From Desulfobacterales bacterium (GTDB lineage Bacteria; Desulfobacterota; Desulfobacteria; Desulfobacterales; JAFDCJ01): a stretch of DNA of 6,051 nt. Each line of letters starts with the position of its first letter. Position 1 is the first letter of the stretch. The notes below the pieces were generated by a model. That model saw nothing but the letters and a program-made list of their open reading frames with translations. It was not told the origin of the DNA and did no database searches. Shown piece after piece: positions 1-5,741 of the stretch. The stretch lies in contig CP070771.1 in assembly GCA_020345785.1 (NCBI GenBank), positions 1,407,601 to 1,413,651 of the forward strand, written 5' to 3'. The translations under genes and the position numbers were made by a program.

Positions 1-97
1 CATACCGCCTGCGAGAGCCGCCCAGCACTTTGATGCAATACAGTACCTTTGCTCCTGAATTGTCAGCCACGGTTAATCGTGTTTCCGCCTGAATCAT
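1..97 (-). CDS. rplN: 50S ribosomal protein L14, N-terminal part (cut by window edge)
   Basis: The first 32 codons of L14, a 50S protein that binds 23S rRNA at the subunit interface and contributes to an intersubunit bridge. The visible protein opens [17 protein letters not shown] and continues to [12 protein letters not shown], which matches the conserved L14 N-terminus (ADNSGAK followed by a Cys and a GGS-RRRY block). The ATG at 95-97 is chosen because it gives exactly the family start; a purine-rich AGAGGG lies about 11 bases upstream. It follows rpsQ after 21 bp, as in the normal S10-to-spc order, so it should be cotranscribed with the genes above. About three quarters of the protein lies outside the window. 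Confidence 0.96.
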   Translation of the reverse strand, partial: MIQAETRLTVADNSGAKVLYCIKVLGGSRRRY

Positions 98-118
98 TTT
101 CTTTTATTCCCTCTATAA

Positions 119-385
119 TCAAACAGCCTTTTCAACGATCCTGACCACCCGCCACCTTTTTGTTTTACTCAGCGGGCGGGACTCCGAAATCAGCACCTTG
201 TCACCAATCTGACAATCATTGCGAGCGTCATGTGCGGCAAATTTGGCGCGTCTTCTTACAATCTTGTGATACATCTGATGCTTGACCAATCGTTCCACCA
301 GTACGGTGGCCGTTTTGTCCGCCTTATTGCTAACGACCGTTCCGATTAACTGTCTTTTCATTCCTCGTTGTTTCATGGCAGCCAC
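119..385 (-). CDS. rpsQ: 30S ribosomal protein S17
   Basis: S17 is a primary 16S rRNA-binding protein with an OB-fold that helps fold the 5' domain of the 30S subunit. Seen: [13 protein letters not shown] near residues 13-25, the VERLVKH block near 30-36, and the family signature [19 protein letters not shown] at about 60-78, ending VVEKAV-like as in E. coli. With the GTG start at 385 the protein is 88 aa (E. coli 84). Two in-frame ATGs at 376 and 361 would give 85 or 80 aa. The GTG is preferred because AAGGAAG sits 10 bases ahead of it and because GTG overlaps the rpmC stop by one base (TAGTG), a typical coupling arrangement. The start remains the least certain point. Confidence 0.95.
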   Translation of the reverse strand: MAAMKQRGMKRQLIGTVVSNKADKTATVLVERLVKHQMYHKIVRRRAKFAAHDARNDCQIGDKVLISESRPLSKTKRWRVVRIVEKAV

Positions 386-594
386 TACCCGTTATCTTCC
401 TTTTGCTTTAAAGTAACTTCATTAATAATCGTTTTCAGCCTGGCAATATCATTTTTCGTTTGTTTCATCCGTTGAGGATTTTCCAGCTGGCCGATTTCGT
501 GCTGAAACCGCAAATTAAACAATTCCTCTTCTAAATCAGAAACCTTGCGATGCATCTCGTCCAGGTTCATCTCCCTGATCTCACTGGCTTTCAT
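385..594 (-). CDS. rpmC: 50S ribosomal protein L29
   Basis: L29 is a small two-helix 50S protein next to L23 at the polypeptide exit, where it contributes to the docking area for nascent-chain factors. The 69-residue product (E. coli 63) has the expected all-helical make-up: [10 protein letters not shown], then an acidic helix with [12 protein letters not shown] at about 21-32, the turn [10 protein letters not shown] around 36-45 and a second helix [11 protein letters not shown]. The ATG at 592-594 overlaps the rplP stop as ATGA. Its ribosome binding site AGGAG (604-608, spacing 9) lies inside the last codons of rplP, so translation is probably coupled to L16. The stop shares one base with the GTG of rpsQ. 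Confidence 0.97.
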   Translation of the reverse strand: MKASEIREMNLDEMHRKVSDLEEELFNLRFQHEIGQLENPQRMKQTKNDIARLKTIINEVTLKQKEDNG

Positions 595-1007
595 AAGCTT
601 TCGCTCCTCTCGACGAATTTCGTTCTCACCGCAAGCTTGTGGGACGCCAGCCGCAGAGCTTCTTTCGCCATTTCCTTGGAAACTCCCTGCATCTCATAAA
701 GAATCCTGCCGGGACGAATGACGGCCTCCCATCCTTCCGGTGCGCCTTTTCCCTTACCCATCCTAACTTCAGCGGGTTTTTTGGTAAACGGTTTATCAGG
801 GAAAATCCGAATCCAAATTCGCCCCCCCCTCTTTACATGGCGGGTCATCGCGATACGAGCAGCCTCAATTTGCTTGGCGCTCACCTTCCCGCATTCGGTA
901 GCCTGCAGTCCGTATTCGCCAAAATTCAGGGTACAGCCACGTCGCGCAACACCGCGCATTCTGCCCTTTTGCTGTTTGCGATATTTTACTTTTTTGGGGC
1001 TCAGCAT
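591..1007 (-). CDS. rplP: 50S ribosomal protein L16
   Basis: L16 binds 23S rRNA near the A-site tRNA elbow and is needed for late 50S maturation and peptidyl transfer. The protein is 138 aa (E. coli 136). Visible family blocks are [16 protein letters not shown] at 1-16, [10 protein letters not shown] at 27-36, [17 protein letters not shown] at 46-62, [10 protein letters not shown] at 64-73, VRMGKGKG at 81-88 and RILYEMQGV at 101-109. Arg82 corresponds to the arginine that YcfD hydroxylates in E. coli; the residue is present, but the window cannot tell whether it is modified. The ATG at 1005-1007 has a good AGGAG 8 bases upstream (1016-1020). The distance to rpsC is unusually long at 159 bp. 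Confidence 0.98.
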   Translation of the reverse strand: MLSPKKVKYRKQQKGRMRGVARRGCTLNFGEYGLQATECGKVSAKQIEAARIAMTRHVKRGGRIWIRIFPDKPFTKKPAEVRMGKGKGAPEGWEAVIRPGRILYEMQGVSKEMAKEALRLASHKLAVRTKFVERSESL

Positions 1008-1111
1008 AATACTTGCTCCTGTTGCCTAATCCGCGATGCGGGCTGCCTGCAGATAATTTTGCTATATGCGAAGCCAGCCGGCATTGCGTAAGGTGCAACG
1101 AATATCAATAT

Positions 1112-1140
1112 TAGAAGTTTAAAAGTTAAAGATGTAAAAG
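1112..1140. repeat. Degenerate 7-base-period tract in the rpsC-rplP spacer
   Basis: The 159-bp spacer 1008-1166 has no gene. Near its rpsC side is an A-rich tract that can be read on the plus strand as units TAGAAGT, TTAAAAG, TTAAAGA and TGTAAAA. The units share purine-rich A tracts at a 7-base interval, but they are degenerate, and an A-rich stretch can look periodic by chance. It is listed because clearer arrays with the same period occur in other spacers of this operon. The rest of the spacer holds a short GC-rich section (about 1040-1090) with small self-complementary pieces such as CCGC-atc-GCGG and GCCGGC, and the rplP ribosome binding site. Confidence 0.35.
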
Positions 1141-1166
1141 GTCGCAGCGCCGTAATCTTGGAGACG

Positions 1167-1820
1167 CTATTCGGTATCCATCCCGATCTGGTCTTTTTTC
1201 AGTATTTCCCCCTTAAAGATGAACACTTTAACACCAATAATGCCGTAAGTGGTGCGGGCCTCGATGAAGCCGTAATCTATGTCGGCACGCAATGTGTGCA
1301 GGGGTACGCGTCCTTCACGATACCATTCGGTGCGGGCCATCTCAGCGCCCCCTAGGCGGCCGGCACAAATGATCTTCACTCCCAATGCACCAAAACGCAT
1401 GGCCGAAGAAACACCGCGTTTCATGGCGCGACGGAAAGCAACTCTTCTTTCGATCTGCAGGGCTACATTTTCAGCTACAAGTTGGGCCTCTATCTCCGGT
1501 TTTCTGACCTCCTGAATATCGATGAGAACTTCGTGGGCGGACATTTTCTCGAGTTCTTTCTTAAGCTGCGATATCTCGGCTCCTTTTTTGCCGATCACGA
1601 TTCCCGGTCTGGAAGTAAAAATACGCAGCCGAACACGCTTGGAGGATCGTTCGATTTCTATCCGTGAAACACCGGCATGGAAGAGTTTTTGCTTGATAAA
1701 TTCGCGAAGTTTGTGATCTTCCAGAATGTATTCGGCATACTTCTTACCTCCAAACCAGCGTGATTCCCAGGTTTTCACGATGCCTAATCTTAATCCAATC
1801 GGATTTACTTTTTGGCCCAA
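1167..1820 (-). CDS. rpsC: 30S ribosomal protein S3 (TTG start)
   Basis: S3 lines the mRNA entry tunnel of the 30S subunit and takes part in the ribosomal helicase activity. The protein is 217 aa (E. coli 233). It begins [13 protein letters not shown], has a type II KH domain with the GKKG loop at 77-80 ([13 protein letters not shown]), and continues with a C-terminal domain containing the basic RRAMKR patch at 130-135 and the conserved [11 protein letters not shown] and [12 protein letters not shown] at about 153-163 and 173-184. The patch lies at the place of the E. coli helicase residues. The start is TTG at 1818-1820: it gives the family start exactly and follows an AAAGGAGG by 6 bases. 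The gene is 12 bp downstream of rplV. Confidence 0.98.
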   Translation of the reverse strand: MGQKVNPIGLRLGIVKTWESRWFGGKKYAEYILEDHKLREFIKQKLFHAGVSRIEIERSSKRVRLRIFTSRPGIVIGKKGAEISQLKKELEKMSAHEVLIDIQEVRKPEIEAQLVAENVALQIERRVAFRRAMKRGVSSAMRFGALGVKIICAGRLGGAEMARTEWYREGRVPLHTLRADIDYGFIEARTTYGIIGVKVFIFKGEILKKDQIGMDTE

Positions 1821-1826
1821 CCTTAA

Positions 1827-1834
1827 CCTCCTTT
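1827..1834 (-). promoter_or_regulatory. Strong Shine-Dalgarno site for rpsC
   Basis: The transcript reads AAAGGAGG here, with its AGGAGG core at 1827-1832, six bases before the TTG start of rpsC, and it runs into the rplV stop codon. It is the most complete match to the 16S anti-Shine-Dalgarno in the window. It decides the TTG start and probably compensates for the weak initiation codon. Confidence 0.85.
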
Positions 1835-2177
1835 ACGATAACCCCGTTTCTTCTGCTAAGATAACAGTGATATGACTGGTTCTTTTTAAAATGCGCGTAC
1901 CCCTGCCCCGTGCTCTCGCCTTCCAGCGCTTCAGGGTCGGTCCCTGGTCCGCGGTAACATTTCGTATAACCAGCAAATCGACATCTATATCGGCATTTTG
2001 ATCTGCATTGGCAACGGCTGAACGAATGGTCTTTTCCAAAATACCCGCCGCCTTTTGAGGCATAAACTTGAGTATCTGCAGCCCGCTTTCCACTGGTTTG
2101 CCTTTAATCGCGCCGACCAGTTTGTGCACTTTGCGCGGCGAAATTCGAACATATTTTGAGACGGCTCTAACCTCCAT
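1833..2177 (-). CDS. rplV: 50S ribosomal protein L22
   Basis: L22 is a 50S assembly protein whose long beta-hairpin reaches into the nascent peptide tunnel beside L4. The protein is 114 aa (E. coli 110). It starts [21 protein letters not shown], with the RISPRK block at 11-16 and a globular alpha/beta body through about residue 75. The tunnel hairpin [21 protein letters not shown] spans about 74-94, and the protein closes with the family signature [11 protein letters not shown] at 95-105. No macrolide-type deletion or duplication is apparent in the hairpin. The ATG at 2175-2177 has AAGGG nine bases upstream (2187-2191). The stop is 12 bp before rpsC. Confidence 0.98.
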   Translation of the reverse strand: MEVRAVSKYVRISPRKVHKLVGAIKGKPVESGLQILKFMPQKAAGILEKTIRSAVANADQNADIDVDLLVIRNVTADQGPTLKRWKARARGRGTRILKRTSHITVILAEETGLS

Positions 2178-2206
2178 TGTCGTTTTCCCTTTTCCAAAAG
2201 TGTTCG

Positions 2207-2247
2207 GGAGTCAGGCTTCATTGCGTGAGTGCCACCTTCCTGACACC
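2207..2247 (-). other. Possible stem-loop in the rpsS-rplV spacer
   Basis: In the 89-bp spacer (2178-2266) the plus-strand arms GGAGTCAGG (2207-2215) and CCTGACACC (2239-2247) are complementary at eight of nine positions, with a 23-base loop. It could form ahead of the rplV ribosome binding site. There is no U run after it, so it does not look like a terminator. A 9-base imperfect stem with a long loop may be chance. Confidence 0.35.
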
Positions 2248-2254
2248 TGAAACC
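2241..2254. repeat. Two-unit heptad remnant in the rpsS-rplV spacer
   Basis: TGACACC and TGAAACC stand directly side by side, differing at one of seven positions. Alone this is weak, but the unit resembles the TGAACCC array on the other side of rpsS (2614-2639) and shares its 7-base spacing. It overlaps one arm of the possible stem-loop. Confidence 0.4.
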
Positions 2255-2266
2255 AACTGTCGTGGT

Positions 2267-2548
2267 TTACCTCTTTAGTTTGGACTTCTTGTCACCGGCA
2301 TGCCCGTAAAAGGTACGGGTTGGTGAGAATTCGCCCAATTTGTGACCCACCATATTTTCCGATATAAACACCGGCACAAATTTGCGACCGTTATGAACGG
2401 CCAGGGTAATACCAACCATTTCCGGAACAATTGTCGAACGCCTGGACCACGTTCTGATGACCCGGCTGCTGCGGGTCTCCTGAGCCACCAGTACTTTATT
2501 CAACAACCTCGGTTCAATGTAAGGACCTTTTTTTAACGATCGCGGCAT
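2267..2548 (-). CDS. rpsS: 30S ribosomal protein S19
   Basis: S19 sits in the head of the 30S subunit with S13 and contacts the A-site finger of the 50S. The 93-aa protein (E. coli 92) reads [19 protein letters not shown] at the N-terminus and [27 protein letters not shown] in the middle (34-60). The S19 signature is [20 protein letters not shown] at 64-83, with a basic lysine-rich tail. A longer reading from a GTG at 2560 would add MRVF. I reject it because the GTGAGGG there is itself the ribosome binding region (GAGGG at 2554-2558, spacing 5) and because the family begins MPRS. Spacers on both sides are inflated and carry heptads. Confidence 0.98.
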   Translation of the reverse strand: MPRSLKKGPYIEPRLLNKVLVAQETRSSRVIRTWSRRSTIVPEMVGITLAVHNGRKFVPVFISENMVGHKLGEFSPTRTFYGHAGDKKSKLKR

Positions 2549-2565
2549 AAATACCCTCACGGACT

Positions 2566-2586
2566 GGTTATTAGTTATTGGTTATT
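2566..2586. repeat. Heptad array GGTTATT / AGTTATT, three units
   Basis: Three adjacent 7-base units, GGTTATT, AGTTATT and GGTTATT on the plus strand, differing only at the first base. They lie in the 103-bp rplB-rpsS spacer just upstream of the rpsS ribosome binding site. A second array with a different unit lies 27 bases away in the same spacer. Confidence 0.75.
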
Positions 2587-2613
2587 TTGTGTTGCAGGTT
2601 AATCATCAACCTT

Positions 2614-2639
2614 TGAACTCTGAACCCTGAACCCTGAAC
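2614..2639. repeat. Heptad array TGAACCC, 3.7 units
   Basis: The plus strand reads TGAACTC, TGAACCC, TGAACCC, TGAAC: three full units and a partial one, with one substitution. The array starts 12 bases past the rplB stop codon in transcript direction and lies within the rplB-rpsS spacer. From memory, interspersed tracts like this (GGGTTCA on the other strand) occur between genes in Desulfobacterota genomes; that is not tested here. Confidence 0.8.
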
Positions 2640-2651
2640 GGCAAATAATAA

Positions 2652-3479
2652 CTATTTCTTACTGCGCCTTTTAACGATCAGACGATCGCTGCTCTTGTTT
2701 TTGCGGGTTTTGTAGCCCTTGGTAGGCCACCCCCACGGACTGCAGGGATGACGACCACCGGAAGATCGGCCCTCACCGCCTCCCATGGGATGATCAACGG
2801 GATTCATCGCAACACCTCTGACCCTGGGTCTTCTTCCCAGCCAACGTTTGCGTCCGGCTTTGCCCAGATCGATATTCTCGTGGGCCACATTGCCCAACTG
2901 ACCGATGGTGGCGTTGCATTTCATTAAAACCATGCGCACCTCACCCGAGGGTAATTTAATCAGCGCATATCGATCTTCTTTGGCCATTAATTGAGCATAA
3001 GTACCGGCACTCCTTACAATCTGGCCGCCTTTTCCAGGACGCAGCTCAATGTTATGGATCTGGGTACCCAACGGAATACTACTCAAGGGCAGCGAGTTGC
3101 CCGGCTTGATATCGGCGTCAGGACCGGATTCGACGACATCGTTGACGGCAAGGTTCAGCGGCGCCAGAATGTAGCGCTTTTCCCCGTCGAGGTAGTGCAG
3201 CAGTGCGATTCTGCACGAACGGTTGGGGTCGTATTCGATCGCGGCGACTTTGGCCGGGATACCTATTTTATCGCGTTTAAAGTCAACTATCCGGTAGTGT
3301 CGTTTGTTTCCCCCGCCGCGATGTCTGCAAGTTATACGGCCTTTGGCATTGCGTCCGCCTGATTTCTTAATGACTCCCAAAAGCTGTTTTTCAGGCTTCG
3401 ATTTAGTGACCTCTTCAAACGAGGAGTAAGCTTGAAAGCGTCTCCCCGGAGATGTCGGTTTCACTTTTTTGATTGCCAT
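2652..3479 (-). CDS. rplB: 50S ribosomal protein L2
   Basis: L2 is a primary 23S rRNA-binding protein needed for subunit association and for peptidyl transferase assembly. The product is 275 aa (E. coli 273). It opens [15 protein letters not shown] and carries [17 protein letters not shown] at 41-57 and [10 protein letters not shown] at 62-71. EYDPNRS follows at 82-88, then the C-terminal signature [17 protein letters not shown] at 226-242 and a lysine/arginine tail ([14 protein letters not shown]). His230 matches the critical E. coli His229 (counted without Met). The next His of the E. coli motif (DHPHGG) is Met here, a variant I believe is common outside gammaproteobacteria. GGGAG (3486-3490) lies six bases before the ATG. 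Confidence 0.98.
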   Translation of the reverse strand: MAIKKVKPTSPGRRFQAYSSFEEVTKSKPEKQLLGVIKKSGGRNAKGRITCRHRGGGNKRHYRIVDFKRDKIGIPAKVAAIEYDPNRSCRIALLHYLDGEKRYILAPLNLAVNDVVESGPDADIKPGNSLPLSSIPLGTQIHNIELRPGKGGQIVRSAGTYAQLMAKEDRYALIKLPSGEVRMVLMKCNATIGQLGNVAHENIDLGKAGRKRWLGRRPRVRGVAMNPVDHPMGGGEGRSSGGRHPCSPWGWPTKGYKTRKNKSSDRLIVKRRSKK

Positions 3480-3513
3480 TGTATTCTCCCAACTGCCCGG
3501 CTGTCGCCGATTG

Positions 3514-3540
3514 ATTGAAAATTGAAGATTGAAAATTGAA
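3514..3540. repeat. Heptad array ATTGAAA / ATTGAAG, nearly four units
   Basis: ATTGAAA, ATTGAAG, ATTGAAA and a final ATTGAA stand in tandem on the plus strand, 24 bases upstream of the rplB ribosome binding site. It is the rplB-side arm of an inverted pair with the array at 3641-3661. The 100 bases between the arrays are AT-rich and hold no gene. Confidence 0.85.
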
Positions 3541-3640
3541 TAATTAAGGAATCCTATCTTTATTAATTTAATCTCGTAGTCAATGCATTATCTAGAAAAG
3601 AGTGGAATTGAAATTGAAAAGAATACCACAAATATTCATT

Positions 3641-3661
3641 CTTCAATCTTCAATCTTCAAT
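3641..3661. repeat. Heptad array CTTCAAT, three perfect units
   Basis: Three identical units of CTTCAAT on the plus strand, which is ATTGAAG on the minus strand. The array begins two bases past the rplW stop codon in transcript direction. It is the reverse complement of the array at 3514-3540 apart from A/G variation at the seventh base. The rplW-rplB spacer is thus bracketed by inverted copies of one heptad. Confidence 0.85.
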
Positions 3662-3663
3662 TG

Positions 3664-3951
3664 CTATACTCCTTCAAAAAAATCAATGCGCTCACCGGGC
3701 ATCAATTTGACGATCGCTTTTTTCCAGTCACGACGCTTGCCGAGAACCCGTCCTCGACGTTTGGTTTTACCCGTGATCTGCATCGTTTTAACACCAGCTA
3801 CCCTGACATTGAAAATGGTCTCAATTGCCCGCCTGATTTCGATCCGATTGGCCCGTCGATCCACCTCGAAACTCACCTGATTAAACATTTCTTTTTGGAT
3901 ACTGGTCTTTTCCGTGATCAAGGGTCTTATGATAATTTCATGTGCAGTCAT
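3664..3951 (-). CDS. rplW: 50S ribosomal protein L23
   Basis: L23 binds domain III of 23S rRNA at the tunnel exit and is the docking site for trigger factor and the signal recognition particle. The 95-aa protein (E. coli 100) begins [17 protein letters not shown]. Glu14 in that block aligns with E. coli Glu18, the trigger factor contact. It continues with [22 protein letters not shown] at about 28-49, then a basic loop ([19 protein letters not shown], 61-79) and the C-terminal strand [14 protein letters not shown]. The ATG at 3949-3951 overlaps the rplD stop as ATGA. GAGGGGAG (3961-3968) lies 9 bases upstream inside rplD, which suggests coupled translation. Confidence 0.98.
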   Translation of the reverse strand: MTAHEIIIRPLITEKTSIQKEMFNQVSFEVDRRANRIEIRRAIETIFNVRVAGVKTMQITGKTKRRGRVLGKRRDWKKAIVKLMPGERIDFFEGV

Positions 3952-4571
3952 GTGCGCAGTCTCCCCTCAATGTTCTTTACCGCAGGTTCCAGCAGCACCA
4001 ATGTCCGATATTTTAGAATATCATGGACATTTAAGCCTTCGCTCCTAAGTATTTTCACATACGGCACGTTGCGGGATGAAAGTTCCAGGCGCTCGTTCTT
4101 TTTTTCGGTTACAAACAGGGCGTTTTCAAGCTTCAACGTTTTCAGGACATTGACGAACGCGCCGGTTTTTATCTCCTCGAGTTCAAACTGATCCAGCACC
4201 ATCAGCTCATGTTCATGCAATTTGGTGCTCAATGCCATCTTCAAAGCCAGTCTTCTGAGTTTTTTTGAAACTTTATGGGTATAATTTCGGTTATCAGGTC
4301 CGAATACAACCCCGCCGCCCCGCAACAGAGGAGATTTGATGTCTCCCCGGCGTGCACGTCCGGTTCCCTTCTGGCGGAAAAGCTTTCTTCGGCTGCCCCT
4401 CACGTCACTGCGATGCTTGACCGACGCGGTCCCTGCGCGTCTGTTGGCCAGCTGCATGGTGACGACCTGATGCAAGACGCTGGGTTTTACCGGCACACTA
4501 AATACATCATCTGCAAGTTCCACCTGGGATATCTGTTTGCCTTCTATATTTTGAACATCTATGACCGGCAT
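3948..4571 (-). CDS. rplD: 50S ribosomal protein L4
   Basis: L4 is a 50S assembly protein with a long loop in the exit tunnel; in E. coli it also represses its own operon through the S10 leader. With the start at 4571 it is 207 aa (E. coli 201). It opens [19 protein letters not shown]. The extended tunnel loop lies at about 53-92, with [19 protein letters not shown] at 63-81 and [11 protein letters not shown] at 82-92; Lys68 falls at the macrolide-resistance lysine of E. coli L4. A longer reading from the ATG at 4583 adds MRKI. It is rejected because GAGGA (4577-4581) lies five bases before the 4571 ATG, whereas the 4583 ATG has none. Confidence 0.97.
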   Translation of the reverse strand: MPVIDVQNIEGKQISQVELADDVFSVPVKPSVLHQVVTMQLANRRAGTASVKHRSDVRGSRRKLFRQKGTGRARRGDIKSPLLRGGGVVFGPDNRNYTHKVSKKLRRLALKMALSTKLHEHELMVLDQFELEEIKTGAFVNVLKTLKLENALFVTEKKNERLELSSRNVPYVKILRSEGLNVHDILKYRTLVLLEPAVKNIEGRLRT

Positions 4572-4615
4572 AATCTTCCTCATTTACTTTATCGATCCAT
4601 ATTTCACCGGATCAT

Positions 4616-5251
4616 TTAATCACGTTTGAATTTGGGTTTGTTGACCGCTACCAGGCCCGCTTCGGCTCCTGGAACCGCACCTTTCACCAGAATCAGATTC
4701 TCCTCGGAGCGGATGTCGATGATCTCAAGGTTGCGAATCGTTTTGCGATCATTACCGTACTGACCGGGCAATTTCTTGCCTTTGACAACTCTGGAAGGCC
4801 AGGCACTGCTGCCGATGGAGCCCGGTGGACGAATATTTTTGCTGCCGTGGGTCATGGGACCCCGATGAAAACCATGGCGTTTAATGACGCCTGAGAAACC
4901 GCGCCCCTTTGATTTCCCGACAACATCGACTCTCTCCCCGACCTTGAACATCTCAACGGTGAGTTCCTGACCGAGGTTGTAATCAGCAGGGTTTTCAACC
5001 GCAAATTCCCTCACATGTTCAAAGCATCGCTCACCGCTTTTGTTAAAATGACCCTGCTGCGGTTTGTTCACCCGTTCTGTCTTTTTGACGCCGAATCCCA
5101 GTTGCAGGGCATCATAGCCGTCCGAAGCCTTGGTCTTGATCTGGGTAACCACGCACGGACCGGCTTCAATAACCGTGGCCGGAATATATCTTCCTTCCGG
5201 GGTGAAAAAGCCCGTCATCCCCAATTTTTTTCCTAAAATTCCTCTACTCAT
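4616..5251 (-). CDS. rplC: 50S ribosomal protein L3
   Basis: L3 is one of the first 50S proteins to assemble; its long extension reaches toward the peptidyl transferase centre. Started at 5251, the protein is 211 aa (E. coli 209). It opens [20 protein letters not shown] and has VTVIEAG-like and [10 protein letters not shown] blocks at about 26-55. Then come NKPQQGHF at 62-69, the signature [16 protein letters not shown] at 113-128 and the extension [20 protein letters not shown] at 134-153. Residue 150 is Ala, where E. coli has the PrmB-methylated Gln150, so that modification cannot occur here. An upstream ATG at 5263 (adding MCWV) is rejected: it abuts AAGGG with no spacing and lacks family support. 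Confidence 0.96.
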   Translation of the reverse strand: MSRGILGKKLGMTGFFTPEGRYIPATVIEAGPCVVTQIKTKASDGYDALQLGFGVKKTERVNKPQQGHFNKSGERCFEHVREFAVENPADYNLGQELTVEMFKVGERVDVVGKSKGRGFSGVIKRHGFHRGPMTHGSKNIRPPGSIGSSAWPSRVVKGKKLPGQYGNDRKTIRNLEIIDIRSEENLILVKGAVPGAEAGLVAVNKPKFKRD

Positions 5252-5300
5252 AACCCAACACATCCCTTGTGAAAAGGTAGTTTCTTATTTATCGCCTCTG

Positions 5301-5326
5301 CTGTTAACAGGTTTGATTGCTCAATC
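5301..5326 (-). other. Two small palindromes upstream of rplC
   Basis: CTGTTAACAG (5301-5310) is a perfect 10-base palindrome. GATTG (5315-5319) and CAATC (5322-5326) are complementary across two bases. In the transcript they follow the large stem-loop and precede the rplC ribosome binding site by about 30 bases. Each is short enough to be chance; only their place beside the bigger structure makes them worth recording. Confidence 0.3.
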
Positions 5327-5342
5327 TTGACGGGAACCAAGA

Positions 5343-5398
5343 ATTTAGGGGTTCGAAAATGCTCTAATATCATATCACCACCCTTCAAACCCCTAAAT
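5343..5398 (-). other. Stem-loop in the rpsJ-rplC spacer
   Basis: Arms ATTTAGGGGTTCGAA (5343-5357) and TTCAAACCCCTAAAT (5384-5398), read on the plus strand, are complementary at 14 of 15 positions, with a 26-base loop. In the operon-sense RNA the odd pair is U-G, so all 15 positions pair; in the opposite RNA it is an A-C mismatch. The structure starts 13 bases after the rpsJ stop. The bases after the stem (UUCUUGGUU) are only mildly U-rich, so a full intrinsic terminator is unlikely and an attenuator, RNA-processing site or transcript stabiliser is possible. A small mobile palindrome is another explanation. Confidence 0.65.
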
Positions 5399-5411
5399 AG
5401 AGGATGGCAAA

Positions 5412-5723
5412 CTACAGCTTTATCTCTACATCGACACCAGGCGAAAGATCCAGTTTCATCAGCGCATCTACCGTCTGTTGCGTGGGCTCAAGGATATCCA
5501 ACAGTCTTTTGTGTGTTCGCATTTCAAATTGCTCACGTGATTTTTTATCAATGTGAGGCGAGCGCAAAACACAATACTTGTTGATCCGTGTCGGCAAGGG
5601 AATCGGCCCCACCACCTTGGCGCCGGTCTTTGTCGCTGTATCAACAATATCCGAAGCAGACTGATCCAACAATTTGTGGTCGTATGCCTTGAGCCGGATC
5701 CTGATCTTGGTATTCGTTATCAT
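5412..5723 (-). CDS. rpsJ: 30S ribosomal protein S10 (NusE)
   Basis: S10 is part of the 30S head and, as NusE, pairs with NusB in antitermination and links RNA polymerase to the ribosome through NusG. The 103-aa product equals the E. coli length. It starts [20 protein letters not shown], has the conserved loop [20 protein letters not shown] at 38-57, and ends with [19 protein letters not shown] at 62-80 and [18 protein letters not shown] at 84-101. The ATG at 5721-5723 fits the family start, although the ribosome binding site is poor: AGGA is about 13 bases away and a UAGGGU abuts the start. It lies 18 bp after tuf, so it may depend on tuf translation. Confidence 0.98.
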   Translation of the reverse strand: MITNTKIRIRLKAYDHKLLDQSASDIVDTATKTGAKVVGPIPLPTRINKYCVLRSPHIDKKSREQFEMRTHKRLLDILEPTQQTVDALMKLDLSPGVDVEIKL

Positions 5724-5741
5724 TACCCTAAGTCTTTCCTT

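Larger units (their letters stand above)
3514..3661 (-). other. Long-range inverted repeat spanning the rplW-rplB spacer
   Basis: Arms 3514-3534 and 3641-3661 can pair over 21 bases. In minus-strand RNA, the sense of the operon, the two A/G differences become G-U wobbles, so all 21 positions pair. In plus-strand RNA they would be A-C mismatches. The loop is 106 bases and the register can slide by seven. It would lie between the rplW stop and the rplB ribosome binding site. No U tract follows, so a terminator role is not supported; a processing or stability element is possible. Confidence 0.5.

Noticed and set aside
639..1091. Plus-strand open frame of 150 codons opposite rplP
   Set aside because: Antisense shadow of L16 extending into the spacer; no ribosome binding site or family resemblance.
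865..1098. Minus-strand 77-codon frame covering the start of the rpsC-rplP spacer
   Set aside because: Most of it overlaps rplP out of frame, and the spacer part shows no protein-like pattern.
2558..2560. GTG start giving an S19 longer by four residues
   Set aside because: These bases belong to the GTGAGGG ribosome binding region of the true ATG at 2548, and the family begins MPRSLKKGP.
3578..3592. Possible internal promoter in the rplW-rplB spacer (TTGACT at 3578-3583; GATAAT at 3587-3592, minus strand)
   Set aside because: Neither hexamer has a convincing partner at 16-18 bases: nothing like TATAAT follows TTGACT, and GATAAT is preceded only by TTTCAA at 15 bases. The region is AT-rich, so such matches are expected by chance.
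3514..3661. CRISPR-like array
   Set aside because: Units are only seven bases and directly adjacent, without unique spacers of CRISPR size.
3583..4191. Long plus-strand open frame of 202 codons opposite rplW and rplD
   Set aside because: It lies fully antisense to two certain ribosomal protein genes, has no recognisable domain, and is explained by the codon bias of the real genes.
5343..5398. Intrinsic terminator ending the transcript after rpsJ
   Set aside because: The stem is strong but no U run follows, the loop is long, and the essential genes downstream belong to the same operon.
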